Virus record (IMG/VR): IMGVR_UViG_3300022169_000030
Location: 1-24,353 of that record
Reading direction: 5' to 3' (one strand)
DNA from: a virus
Length of the DNA stretch: 24,353 nt
Positions 7,849-16,732 of the stretch are shown here, piece by piece. The notes under the pieces are model-generated. The model had not been told where the DNA came from, searched no databases, and worked only from the letters and a program-made list of their open reading frames with translations. The number at the start of each line of letters is the position of its first letter. Positions within the stretch are counted from its first letter, which is position 1. Made by a program: the position numbers and the translations under genes.

Positions 7849-8589
7849 ATGGCGGTAAGCGTAGACAAAGTATATAAGACGGTCTTGTTCATACTAAACA
7901 AAGAACAAAGAGGATATGTAACTCCTGCTGAGTTTAACAGTATTGCAGAGCAAGTTCAATTTCAAATATTTGAATCTTACTTTCCGGATGGTAATCAACA
8001 ATACCGTAAAAATCAACAAAATGCTCAGAATAATACTGAGTTTTTTGATATGTTTAAAGACATTTCATATAAGTTATATCCGTTTGAACAAGAAATAGAA
8101 TTTGCTTTTAGTGCTCCAGCAAATGGCTTTGTTCAAGTTGGTGGTGGTTCTATATATAAAATAGGAGAAGTTTTATCAAACTATGTAGGTATTAACCCTA
8201 ACATTGGATCTATAACTCAACTAACAAGTAAAAGCGATTTTAATAAAATAGTAAGATCTCAACTTACAGCACCAGATCAAAAAAACCCTTTGTTTTATAC
8301 AACTAATTTAAACAATGGTTTAGTGTTAAAGGTATCTCCACAGCCTGACACTTTAACTGTAAATATTCTAACGTTACCAGCTTCACCTGTTTGGGCTTTT
8401 ACAATTGGTACTTTAGGACAATATATTTACAACTCAAATGGTTCAACTCAATTTACTTTAGATATATCAGAGCAAACAAATTTGATAATTAACATCTTAA
8501 AGTATTTTGGTATAGTTATAAACGATCCAACAATAATTCAAGTAGCTGAGCAAGAAGCTCAGTCGATGGAAATTAACGAAAAATCTTAA
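7849..8589 (+). CDS. Probable virion structural protein of the neck
   Basis: This 246-residue protein resembles an unnamed conserved protein of crAss-like and marine phages. The N-terminus has a typical pattern: VYKTVLFILNKEQRGYVTPAEFNSIAEQVQ (given in part), helical with an EF-hand-like spacing but no calcium loop. Residues 40-75 are Gln/Asn-rich, and 80-170 look beta-rich (EIEFAFSAPANGFVQVGGGS). Its place, 6 bases ahead of the adaptor/ring gene, suggests a ring or connector component between portal and tail. The ATG sits in aaaacataaaATG, an A-rich context without Shine-Dalgarno. No enzyme motif is visible. The role is inferred from context; a tail-tip or head-completion protein is equally possible. 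Confidence 0.7.
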   Translation: MAVSVDKVYKTVLFILNKEQRGYVTPAEFNSIAEQVQFQIFESYFPDGNQQYRKNQQNAQNNTEFFDMFKDISYKLYPFEQEIEFAFSAPANGFVQVGGGSIYKIGEVLSNYVGINPNIGSITQLTSKSDFNKIVRSQLTAPDQKNPLFYTTNLNNGLVLKVSPQPDTLTVNILTLPASPVWAFTIGTLGQYIYNSNGSTQFTLDISEQTNLIINILKYFGIVINDPTIIQVAEQEAQSMEINEKS

Positions 8590-8595
8590 TAAAAA

Positions 8596-9816
8596 ATGGG
8601 TCTAATAACAGAAACAAATCAACAATACTACGCGGGATCACAAGGCTTTATAGCTGACGGTATTTCAGTTAGTTTTACAACATCGTTTAATACTAATCTA
8701 GTTTTAGGTAGTTTTAATCCTTTAGATGTTAATTACTCTTTAAATAACTTTAAATTATACACAAGCACCACTGGACTTCCAGAATCATACACGGAATTTA
8801 CGACATCTTTTACAGTTGTTAGTGATGTTGTAACGTTTCCAGTTGCACCAGTTGATGGCTTATACATTGTTGTTCAGTTAAAAATACTGACTGGCGGCAA
8901 ATACGGTCAAACATTAGCCGAGCAAGCTTTTGGTCAAGCAGTAGAAGACAACTATGGAAGTTATCAATACATAAAACTTAACGATGCAATAGACAACTTT
9001 ATGGTTGGTTATGTCGGTGAAGGTAAGATACTACAGAGAGCTAAAAAATCTGATGTACTGTTTTTTGCAAAACGAGCAGTTCAAGAATTTAGCTATGATA
9101 CTTTAAAAAGCATTAAGTCAGCGGAGCTAACTATACCTCCAAGTTTGACTCTTGTGATACCTCAAGACTATGTCAACTATGTTAAGTGTTCTTTTGTAGA
9201 TCACTTAGGTATTTTACATCCTATTTATCCTACAAATAATTTAACCACTAGTCCATATTATACGCAAATACAAGATAACGCTGGAATACCTACTCAAGAT
9301 AATTTTGGTGAAAATGTAGAGGGTACTTCACTTACTCAAGAAAGATGGCATGCAGCTGGAGGTCAACTTTTAAATGCCGTGTTAACAAACAACAGAGAAG
9401 GTTGGTACTATGATTGGGATGAGTATGGTGTTTGGTCATACCAGAACTGGGGACAACTTTACGGCTTAGAACCTCAACTGGCTCAAAAAAACGGTTGGTT
9501 TAATATAAATGAAAGAGAAGGTAAGCTTTCTTTCTCAAGCAACTTAGTTGGCAAGCTAATCATTTTAGAGTACATCTCTGATGGTTTAGCATTTGACGCA
9601 GATACAAAGATACCTAAGCTAGCTGAAGATGCTCTATACGCGTCTATACTGCATTCTATAACGTCTACAAGAGCTGGACAACAAGAATACGTTGTTCAAA
9701 GACTTCAAAAAGATAAAAGAGCTAAGCTAAGAAATGCTAAAATAAGATTATCAAACATCAAGTTAGAGGAAATTTCTCAAGTAATGAGAGGTAAATCTAA
9801 GTGGATTAAACACTAG
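8596..9816 (+). CDS. Head-tail adaptor/ring protein, P22 gp4-like, with extra N-terminal beta domain
   Basis: This 406-residue protein is probably a ring below the portal. Residues about 130-172 hold the helical signature AIDNFMVGYVGEGKILQRAK followed by an FFAKRAVQEFSYDTL helix. Beta strands follow (ELTIPPSLTLVIPQDYVNYV), the pattern seen in crAss-like proteins usually called tail tubular or P22 gp4-like. Residues 1-110 form a separate Thr/Phe/Val-rich beta domain (GISVSFTTSFN, NNFKLYTSTTG, DVVTFPVAP) that recalls phage fibre N-terminal domains, and this makes the protein longer than simple adaptors. Around 230-300 there is a Trp-rich stretch (WYYDWDEYGVWSYQNW). The basic C-terminal helix (QKDKRAKLRNAKIRL) could contact DNA or the portal. 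The gap to the upstream gene is 6 bases, also 6 to the downstream gene, so this is a tight operon. The stop is TAG. Confidence 0.75.
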   Translation: MGLITETNQQYYAGSQGFIADGISVSFTTSFNTNLVLGSFNPLDVNYSLNNFKLYTSTTGLPESYTEFTTSFTVVSDVVTFPVAPVDGLYIVVQLKILTGGKYGQTLAEQAFGQAVEDNYGSYQYIKLNDAIDNFMVGYVGEGKILQRAKKSDVLFFAKRAVQEFSYDTLKSIKSAELTIPPSLTLVIPQDYVNYVKCSFVDHLGILHPIYPTNNLTTSPYYTQIQDNAGIPTQDNFGENVEGTSLTQERWHAAGGQLLNAVLTNNREGWYYDWDEYGVWSYQNWGQLYGLEPQLAQKNGWFNINEREGKLSFSSNLVGKLIILEYISDGLAFDADTKIPKLAEDALYASILHSITSTRAGQQEYVVQRLQKDKRAKLRNAKIRLSNIKLEEISQVMRGKSKWIKH

Positions 9817-9822
9817 AATTAA

Positions 9823-12800
9823 ATGGCTAAAGTTACTAATACTTTTATAAAGAATAAATTAAACCAAGACTTAGACGCTAGGTTACTTCCAAACGGAGAA
9901 TACAGAAACGCTTTAAATATTCAGGTTAGTAAATCTGAAGGTGCGAACGTAGGTTCTTTAGAGAACGTGTTAGGTAATATCAAAGTAAAAGATTTTGAAG
10001 TTTTAACGGGTGTTGATGATTTAATTTGTATTGGTTTTTTAACCGACGAATTTAACAACACTATATATTTATTCTTAACAGACAACCCTAAGTCAACTGA
10101 TTTAAACCCAGAGGCTTACAAGCCAACAGCAAACAACTTTATATTCTCTTATGACACATTGCTTGACGACGCTGACAATACAACTTTATTAGTTGAAGGC
10201 GCTTGGCTAAACTTTTCAAAAAACTTTCCAATTACAGGTGTTAATATTTTAGAAGGTTTATTATTTTGGACTGATAACAGAAATCAACCAAGAAAAATAG
10301 ATACTACTAAAGCAAACCCTAGTCGATTAGCAAATCCAACACACTATATATCTGAAGATCAAGTGTCAGTTGCGAAGTACAACCCATACGATCCAATCCA
10401 AACATGGAAAAAATCTACGGATCCAGATTCTGGAACTTGGGCGGTTCCTTATGAATCAACTATGAAAGATGTTAGCAGTAAGTTTATGCCAAACGGTGGA
10501 TCTGCTGATGTAGTAGGAGCTTACTTAGGCGGAAATAATAATATTCCAATTTCAACAGTAAAAGGAGATATTCAGTTTACGGGTTCAAATGCTTACGATA
10601 CAAATTCAACCATTTCCTATATAAACCCTAGCACAGGAGAATTAGTTTCAACAGGGCTTTTAGTAAGTAACTACAACACTAGTGTAGATCCACCTGAGAT
10701 AATTACAACAGCAACTATACTTGACCCTATGCCTGCTTTATCTAGTGGTACAGAGTTAATATTTAACGCAAACCCTTATTACGAGTACTTATTTGCAGGA
10801 GATCCTGATTACTTAGAAGATAGATTTGTGCGTTTTAGTTATAGATATAAGTTTGAAGATGGAGAATATTCTATATTTGCCCCATTTACGCAGATTGCTT
10901 TTATACCAAAGCAAGATGGTTATTTTTTATTTACAAACAAAGAAGGTATACCTGAAAAAGACGATCAAAGTAATACTTATAGAAGTACTATTGTTTCTTT
11001 TATGGAGAACAAGGTGGATGATATTGAACTAAGAGTTCCTTTACCCACTGGTTACACTGGAGCAGATATAAGTGAAGGATTAAAGATAACTAAGATAGAC
11101 ATTCTTTACAAAGAGTCTGATGCTTTAGCTGTAAAAGTAGTTGATACAATTAACGTAGAGGACATGGTATTTGTAGAAGATTATTTTTCTTACCAATATG
11201 AGTCTAAAAAACCATTCAAAACACTACCTTCAAAAGACTTAATAAGAGTTTATGATGTAACACCGGTTAAAGCTTTATCTCAAGAGATAATCAGCAATAG
11301 ACTTGTTTATGCAAACTTTCAAGATAAACACACTCCACCAGACACAATAAACTATAGCGTAAACGTTGGAGCTAAAAAACCATTTAATTTACAAAATGGT
11401 ACGGCTATTGCAGACTTTCAGTCAGATACTACCACGATACAGATATCGGGTAAAACTGGAACTATTTTAGTTGGTAGTATAATTACTAATTTATTGTCAG
11501 GCGGAAACCCTGTAGCTGTCACTGTTGTAGATACTCTTTTTAGTGAAATTACAGTAAGTGGTCCAGTAACTATTACTCAAGGCCAAACATTGATATTTGA
11601 AGCCGCTGCAGACGACACACAGTACACGAGCACTATAGAAAGCCCTAACCATAGTGTTAAACAAAATAGAAACTATCAGGTAGGTATTGTTTTATCTGAC
11701 AGATTTGGAAGACAATCTTCTGTTGTAATATCTAATGATTCAACTTTAACAATAGAAGGGGGTGATGAATTTGGAACCTCAACTATATATTCTCCATACC
11801 AAACAACAGCTGTAGAGCAGAATGAATGGCCAGGAGATTCGCTTAAGCTTTTATTTAACGATCCTATTGGACCAGCAAATCCAAACACCACAACTGGTTG
11901 GCCTGGTATATATAATGGAGATATAACAAGTCTTAGTTATAATCCTTTGGGATGGTATAGTTACAAAATTGTAGTTAAACAAACAGAGCAAGAATATTAC
12001 AACGTTTATTTGCCTGGAATTATGGCAGCATACCCAGAGAGTACTACATTGGAAATAGGTAATACATCTCATGCAGTTTTAATTAATGACAATATAAACA
12101 AAGTACCTAGAGATTTAACTGAAGTTGGACCAGATCAAAAGCAGTTTAGAAGTTCAGTGAGGTTATTTGGTAGAGTAGAGAATACGTCTACAGAGATTTT
12201 GTACACTGGAACAAGACCTACCAATATTGGGTTATCAAATGATCAATACTTTCCAGGAAGAGAGTCTGACACGGTGTCAACAATATCTACATTAAACGAC
12301 TTGTTTAATTATGATCCTAATGATCCACCACGTCCAGATTACTTTCCTCAGCTTTATACGTTTCTATCAAATCCTTTAATAGCTAGGATTAGTACTGATG
12401 ATAAAATAGGTCAGATAGCTACAACTAATTTTGATATAGCTAGCGCTATAGTAGACGCTGACGTTTCGAACAGTACTAACGTTGTGTTGAAAAACGTTAC
12501 TGGAATTCCAGTTTCGGATATGGTTGTTTTTGGAGGTGGATTACCCGCCGACTCTACCGTGGGTTCTTATAATCCTGCAATTTTTACATTGATTTTAAAC
12601 GATGCTGTTACTTTAAAAGCAGATGATGTTCTAGCTTTTGCTCAAGGTTTTCCAACCCCAAACCAAGGGACTATAATAGAACCAGGTATTCAGCATTTAG
12701 CCATATATGAAACAGAACCAGTAGAGTCTGAATTAGATATATTTTGGGAAAGTTCTACAGCTGGATTGGTTAATGACTTAAACTACTTAATACTAAACAC

Positions 12801-14043
12801 TACTGGAGCAGGAGCAACATTTAGCTCATTCAATACTAATGACTGGGACGAGACAATTAATTGGACACCTCTACTTACAGCTAATATATTAACTAATGAT
12901 TTTACTCTATTAGACAACTTTGGTCAACCTGTTGATGTTTTTACTTTAACAATGACTAGCGTAAAGAATAGCGTACTACCAAACGGTGTGGATGTTTCTC
13001 AGTATTTTGAGCTCTTTGAAACACCAACCCCAAACTTCTACAACATTAGAGTAACTGAAGATTATTGGGATAACATATACTTTAATAGCATAGCTACTCT
13101 AAGAAACTTTACTTTTAGTTTTGTAAGCGTAGTTGATACAGTGTCTACTCCATTTTTAGAGATTGGTAACCCTAATAACATAGCTCCAAGTATACTACCT
13201 TTTCCAGGTAGCGGGGAAGTATGTGGTGGACTTATATACGCTAGTAGAAACCAGGAAAGCATTACAACTAAGTGGGGTATAAATGGAGCAGGTAATGACG
13301 AACTTAGAAATAGAGATTTAAACTGGGAAATCACCTCTCAAACAGATGAGGGTGGGAATCCAGTAGATCCAAATAACCCGTTTACTATAGATGCTGACGC
13401 TCTTGGTTTTGGTACTCTTTTAGGTACTCCGGATTTTGTTAGTCAAGTAGTTCTTCAAAACTTACCAGCAAATCAAAGTAAACCAGCTGGAAGATATTCT
13501 GTAACACTACAACTTACAGATCCAGGTGCGTCAGTGGAATGCGTTGTAAATATTGAACAAAGAGTGACTTCGTCTGTTCCTACTTGGAGAGGGTTAACTG
13601 TTTACGGTGAAAACCTTGCGGCTTCTCAATTTGATCCTGAGTATTTTAATTGTGAGGGTATTTACTTTAAAGTAGACGCAAACAATTTTGGCGCAAGAGT
13701 CGGGTGGTATTATTATATTTACAGTTTAGGAAATTCACCTGACTCAAACATTTCAAATCCAAGCACATATCAAACCGCCGCTTTAGCCAGCACTGTAAGT
13801 CAAGGTTCAATAGGTATATTCAAAAACGCATCAAGTTCTTTAACTGGAACTACTTTAGGAGCAGGAGATTGGCTTTTTAGCAATGCAACAGCGGAGTTTG
13901 GAACAGGTTCTGCTCAAGAGTTTTTTAAAGACGCTGTTGAAAATAGAGTTTTTCCATCTCAACCAAACTATGATCCTGCGGATGTTGATGCGGGTGTCAC
14001 TCAAAACGCACCTTTTACACCAGATTCAGTAGAATTTATATAA
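9823..14043 (+). CDS. Tail stabilisation (muzzle-type) protein, N-terminal part, with adhesin-like beta insertions
   Basis: This 1,406-residue protein begins with a segment typical of crAss-like stabilisation/tail proteins: KNKLNQDLDARLLPNGEYRN followed by ALNIQVSKSEGANVGSLENV. Further family-like segments are EGLLFWTDNRNQPRKIDTTK (about residue 145) and LAIYETEPVESELDIFWESS (about 965). Two similar beta modules of about 60 residues lie at 536-595 and 883-942. From about 1,030 the chain is rich in Asn, Thr and Pro with a cadherin/Ig-like look (LPNGVDVSQYFELFETPTPN), and it could be surface exposed or receptor binding. The expected C-terminal part of the family (YFNSF onwards) is absent and is encoded by the next gene in the same frame. 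The protein would form the short tail tube and mouth. Family resemblance is strong over the N-terminus; the insertion domains are tentative. Confidence 0.8.
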   Translation: MAKVTNTFIKNKLNQDLDARLLPNGEYRNALNIQVSKSEGANVGSLENVLGNIKVKDFEVLTGVDDLICIGFLTDEFNNTIYLFLTDNPKSTDLNPEAYKPTANNFIFSYDTLLDDADNTTLLVEGAWLNFSKNFPITGVNILEGLLFWTDNRNQPRKIDTTKANPSRLANPTHYISEDQVSVAKYNPYDPIQTWKKSTDPDSGTWAVPYESTMKDVSSKFMPNGGSADVVGAYLGGNNNIPISTVKGDIQFTGSNAYDTNSTISYINPSTGELVSTGLLVSNYNTSVDPPEIITTATILDPMPALSSGTELIFNANPYYEYLFAGDPDYLEDRFVRFSYRYKFEDGEYSIFAPFTQIAFIPKQDGYFLFTNKEGIPEKDDQSNTYRSTIVSFMENKVDDIELRVPLPTGYTGADISEGLKITKIDILYKESDALAVKVVDTINVEDMVFVEDYFSYQYESKKPFKTLPSKDLIRVYDVTPVKALSQEIISNRLVYANFQDKHTPPDTINYSVNVGAKKPFNLQNGTAIADFQSDTTTIQISGKTGTILVGSIITNLLSGGNPVAVTVVDTLFSEITVSGPVTITQGQTLIFEAAADDTQYTSTIESPNHSVKQNRNYQVGIVLSDRFGRQSSVVISNDSTLTIEGGDEFGTSTIYSPYQTTAVEQNEWPGDSLKLLFNDPIGPANPNTTTGWPGIYNGDITSLSYNPLGWYSYKIVVKQTEQEYYNVYLPGIMAAYPESTTLEIGNTSHAVLINDNINKVPRDLTEVGPDQKQFRSSVRLFGRVENTSTEILYTGTRPTNIGLSNDQYFPGRESDTVSTISTLNDLFNYDPNDPPRPDYFPQLYTFLSNPLIARISTDDKIGQIATTNFDIASAIVDADVSNSTNVVLKNVTGIPVSDMVVFGGGLPADSTVGSYNPAIFTLILNDAVTLKADDVLAFAQGFPTPNQGTIIEPGIQHLAIYETEPVESELDIFWESSTAGLVNDLNYLILNTTGAGATFSSFNTNDWDETINWTPLLTANILTNDFTLLDNFGQPVDVFTLTMTSVKNSVLPNGVDVSQYFELFETPTPNFYNIRVTEDYWDNIYFNSIATLRNFTFSFVSVVDTVSTPFLEIGNPNNIAPSILPFPGSGEVCGGLIYASRNQESITTKWGINGAGNDELRNRDLNWEITSQTDEGGNPVDPNNPFTIDADALGFGTLLGTPDFVSQVVLQNLPANQSKPAGRYSVTLQLTDPGASVECVVNIEQRVTSSVPTWRGLTVYGENLAASQFDPEYFNCEGIYFKVDANNFGARVGWYYYIYSLGNSPDSNISNPSTYQTAALASTVSQGSIGIFKNASSSLTGTTLGAGDWLFSNATAEFGTGSAQEFFKDAVENRVFPSQPNYDPADVDAGVTQNAPFTPDSVEFI

Positions 14044-14082
14044 GATAAGGAGCTTATGAATAAAACATGTAATAATTAATTT
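14044..14082 (+). promoter_or_regulatory. 39-base spacer with AAGGAG, mini reading frame and second in-frame TAA
   Basis: The spacer separates two genes that share a frame. It contains aaggag (14047-14052), the only clear Shine-Dalgarno-like string I noted next to a start codon here. Three bases later lies ATG (14056), which opens a seven-codon frame (MNKTCNN) ending at TAA 14077-14079. Three bases later comes the ATG of the next gene. Re-initiation or coupling is possible. The spacing from aaggag to ATG 14083 is too long for direct use. Confidence 0.5.
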
Positions 14083-15588
14083 ATGGGAGCAGTAGTAGAA
14101 GTTAAATATTTTAACAGCTTTGTGTTAAAGAAAACCATCCAAGATGAGAAACAACCTATTTGGAACGGTTCATTTGGCATACCCCAAGAAAACGGAGGTT
14201 ACCCAGTGGTTTCAGATACATCAGAGGCTAACAACTGGGCTATTGAAGAAGCTAGAATACGAGGCGGATATAACAACACTAACGTTGATTATGGAGTTAA
14301 AGCGTACCTGGTTGAAGAGGAACCAAATTCGTCTATAAGATTTAATTCTCTAATATGGTCTGGAATATTTAATTCTAGAACAGGTATAAATAACACAAAC
14401 GTATTTTCAACAGGAACTAGCATAACTAAAAGTGCAGATCCAGCAGATGGTTCTATTCAAAAGCTTTACGCAGAAGATACCAACTTGGTAATATTTCAAG
14501 AAAGAAAAGTTAGTAGAGCTTTAATTGACAAAGATGCAATTTATTCAGCAGAAGGAACTAGTAGTATAACATCGACTAATTTAGTTGTAGGAGTTATACA
14601 ACCTTACGCTGGTAGGTTTGGAATAAGTAGAAACCCTGAGAGCTTTGCTGTTTATGGTTTTAACAAGTTCTTTTCAGATAAAAACAATAATGTAATACTT
14701 AGGTTAGGTCAAAACGGGATAACTGAAATATCAGCTTCTGGTATGAAAGATTATTTTAGAGATCAACTAAACGCTATAGATAGCACTGGAGGAGTAGAAG
14801 GTTATGTCAGAGGTGGTTATGATATTTACAATAATAAGTACATAGTATCAACTCAACAAAATATTGCAAACCCAACGTATAACACCTTGTCTTGGAGTGA
14901 TTCTATTGGCGGTTGGACAAGCTTTTTTAGCTATCGTCCAGATCAATTGTTTAGTATAAGAAATAATTTTTATACAGTTCAAGACGGAAGTTTATATAGA
15001 CATCACGATAACACCGTTAACAGAGGGCAGTTTTATGGAGTAGACACACCTAGTCTTATAACTTTTATATTTAATCCAAGTCCCACGCTTTCAAAAACTT
15101 TTAAAACAGTTTCTTACGAAGGTAGTAACGGCTGGAAAGTTATTTCATTTGCGTCAGATGGTACGGGTCAAGACTTTGACTTACCAAACAATAATTGGGT
15201 AGTTAATCAAGACGAGACTACAATACCAGGAAATTTAGATTTATACTCACCAACATCGGTACATAGTTATCTAGAAGGTGAATATGTTATTAACCCAGCT
15301 AATGGCCAACCAGTAATTAGACAAGATTATTTAGCTACATTTGGAACTATAAGACCTGCTTTGAATAAAGAGTACGCTGGTTTTAATAGAAAAGAAAATA
15401 GCTACGCTTCTAACCTAGTTAACTACAGCACTCCAGAGGATGGTGAGGTTGTATATGGCGAACAAATTGCCGGCATTAAAGGTTATTATTCAACAGTAAC
15501 TTTTTTAACTGATGCCGTTACAAACGTTGGAGCTGAGAAACAATTATTTGCAGTTAGCTCTGAGTTTACTCAAAACAATGGTTATTAA
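14083..15588 (+). CDS. Tail stabilisation protein, C-terminal part
   Basis: This 501-residue protein reads like the back half of crAss-like stabilisation proteins. VKYFNSFVLKKTIQDEKQ near the start corresponds to the family's YFN-F segment. IRFNSLIWSGIFNSRTGINN (about residue 85), DGSIQKLYAEDTNLVIFQER (about 125), KDAIYSAEGTSSITSTNLVV and RFGISRNPESFAVYGFNKFF follow in the expected order. The rest is beta-rich and ends in a Tyr/Asn/Gly-rich tail. It probably assembles with the preceding 1,406-residue product in the short tail. The start is set by the two stop codons upstream in the same frame. The stop overlaps the next ATG by one base (TAATG). Whether relatives encode one protein or two decides if this is a recent split. 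Confidence 0.8.
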   Translation: MGAVVEVKYFNSFVLKKTIQDEKQPIWNGSFGIPQENGGYPVVSDTSEANNWAIEEARIRGGYNNTNVDYGVKAYLVEEEPNSSIRFNSLIWSGIFNSRTGINNTNVFSTGTSITKSADPADGSIQKLYAEDTNLVIFQERKVSRALIDKDAIYSAEGTSSITSTNLVVGVIQPYAGRFGISRNPESFAVYGFNKFFSDKNNNVILRLGQNGITEISASGMKDYFRDQLNAIDSTGGVEGYVRGGYDIYNNKYIVSTQQNIANPTYNTLSWSDSIGGWTSFFSYRPDQLFSIRNNFYTVQDGSLYRHHDNTVNRGQFYGVDTPSLITFIFNPSPTLSKTFKTVSYEGSNGWKVISFASDGTGQDFDLPNNNWVVNQDETTIPGNLDLYSPTSVHSYLEGEYVINPANGQPVIRQDYLATFGTIRPALNKEYAGFNRKENSYASNLVNYSTPEDGEVVYGEQIAGIKGYYSTVTFLTDAVTNVGAEKQLFAVSSEFTQNNGY

Positions 15589-16049
15589 TGAATAAGCTTA
15601 GTAACTTTACTAGAAACCTAGAAGCACTGCAAGAAGTTTTAATAGCTAACAACGACAAAGAATTTATACACGGTGATGGAAAAACTCTTGTAGACAACGA
15701 GGACTTTCCTATAAAGCATAACTTTTCAGATCAACTGTATATGAGAGAAATGAAAATGAAAGCTGGAACATTTGTTGTAAGCGCTATGCATCATACAGAT
15801 CATTTTTGGTTTTTAATGACTGGTAGAATACAAGTGACGACGGATGGTGAAACAGTAGAGCATATAGCACCTTGTTTTGAAAAGTCTATAAAAGGCGCTA
15901 AAAGACTTATAACATGTACAGAAGACTGTGTGTTTATAAACGTACACAAAAACCCATCTAACGATCAAAACTTAGATAAAATACAAAAAAACTTATATTC
16001 TTTTACTATAGAAGAGTATGTAAATAAAGAAAAAGTATGTCAGGAATAA
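15588..16049 (+). CDS. Small cupin-like protein
   Basis: This 153-residue protein has a single RmlC-like cupin (jelly-roll) pattern. AGTFVVSAMHHTDHFWFLMT (residues 59-78), with histidines 68, 69 and 72, is followed by the strand GRIQVTTDGETVEHIAP and then a GAKRLITCTEDCVFINVH strand pair. The histidines could bind a metal, but the classic E-(x)6-G second half of cupin motif 1 is not complete, so a purely structural jelly roll is possible. Its first base overlaps the stop of the preceding tail gene, and its last 13 bases overlap the next gene, so it is translated within the tail operon. Possible roles are a minor tail component or assembly factor, or an enzyme acting on a host sugar or small molecule. 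The fold assignment is moderately sure; the role is unknown. Confidence 0.65.
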   Translation: MNKLSNFTRNLEALQEVLIANNDKEFIHGDGKTLVDNEDFPIKHNFSDQLYMREMKMKAGTFVVSAMHHTDHFWFLMTGRIQVTTDGETVEHIAPCFEKSIKGAKRLITCTEDCVFINVHKNPSNDQNLDKIQKNLYSFTIEEYVNKEKVCQE

Positions 16050-16720
16050 TAACGGCAGGCGTTATAGGAGGAGTTGCTTCTATAGCAGGCGGGATTTTTG
16101 GATCATCAGCCGCTAAAAAAGAAAAGCGAAGGGCTGAAGCTGAAAAGCGACGGTTGACTAAAAAGCTAGAAACACTAGAGGCTAATAGACAAGAGATAAT
16201 AAACCCTTATGCAGACGTAACAAGTCTTAGTAGCATGATAAGTAATCCATTTGCTAACTTGTCAGTTGCAACAGGAGCGGCTGAAATGAAGATTGAAGAG
16301 GCTGACATATCATTAGCAAACACATTAGATACAATTAGAGCAACCGGTGGAGGTGCTGGTGGTGCTACGGCGTTAGCTCAAGCTGCTTTACAGTCTAAGA
16401 AAGGTGTTGCAGCTAGTATTGAAATGCAAGAAAAAAGTAACGAAGACAAAAGAGCTCAAGGAGAAGCAAATGTTCAACAGCAAAAAGTTGCTGAGGAGCG
16501 TAGAATGCAACAATCTGAAGTTGCTGGTAAACAATTTGTATATGGTGAAACTGAGAACAGAGAGGTTGCTCAATTAAACAGAGTAGCTGGTCAATTAGGA
16601 ATGGCAGAACAAGTTAGAGCACAAGCTCAAGCGGATCAAACAGGAGCAATAACCGGTATGTTCGGTAGCTTAGCTAGTATAGGAGGTTCTATGGCTGAAG
16701 GCGGAGCGTTTAGTAAATAA
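16037..16720 (+). CDS. Probable internal virion / DNA-ejection protein
   Basis: This 227-residue protein opens with a small-residue hydrophobic segment (IITAGVIGGVASIAGGIFGS, residues 4-23) that could insert in a membrane. A basic helix follows (KKEKRRAEAEKRRLTKKLE). The middle has a Gly/Ala run (TGGGAGGATALAQAALQS, about 104-121) and then long Glu/Gln-rich helices. A second small-residue segment lies near the C-terminus (GAITGMFGSLASIGGSMAEG). This layout is typical of small internal core or ejection proteins of podoviruses such as those of T7 and P22, which leave the virion first and help form a channel in the host envelope. The start lies inside the cupin-like gene with a 13-base overlap. 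The role is inferred from composition and context. Confidence 0.72.
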   Translation: MSGIITAGVIGGVASIAGGIFGSSAAKKEKRRAEAEKRRLTKKLETLEANRQEIINPYADVTSLSSMISNPFANLSVATGAAEMKIEEADISLANTLDTIRATGGGAGGATALAQAALQSKKGVAASIEMQEKSNEDKRAQGEANVQQQKVAEERRMQQSEVAGKQFVYGETENREVAQLNRVAGQLGMAEQVRAQAQADQTGAITGMFGSLASIGGSMAEGGAFSK

Positions 16721-16732
16721 AGACAATAACTT

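Noticed and set aside
14041-14082. Ribosomal bypassing (T4 gene 60-like hop) joining the two tail-protein halves
   Set aside because: There is no matching take-off and landing codon pair around the spacer, no evident hairpin at the take-off stop, and the downstream gene has its own ATG.
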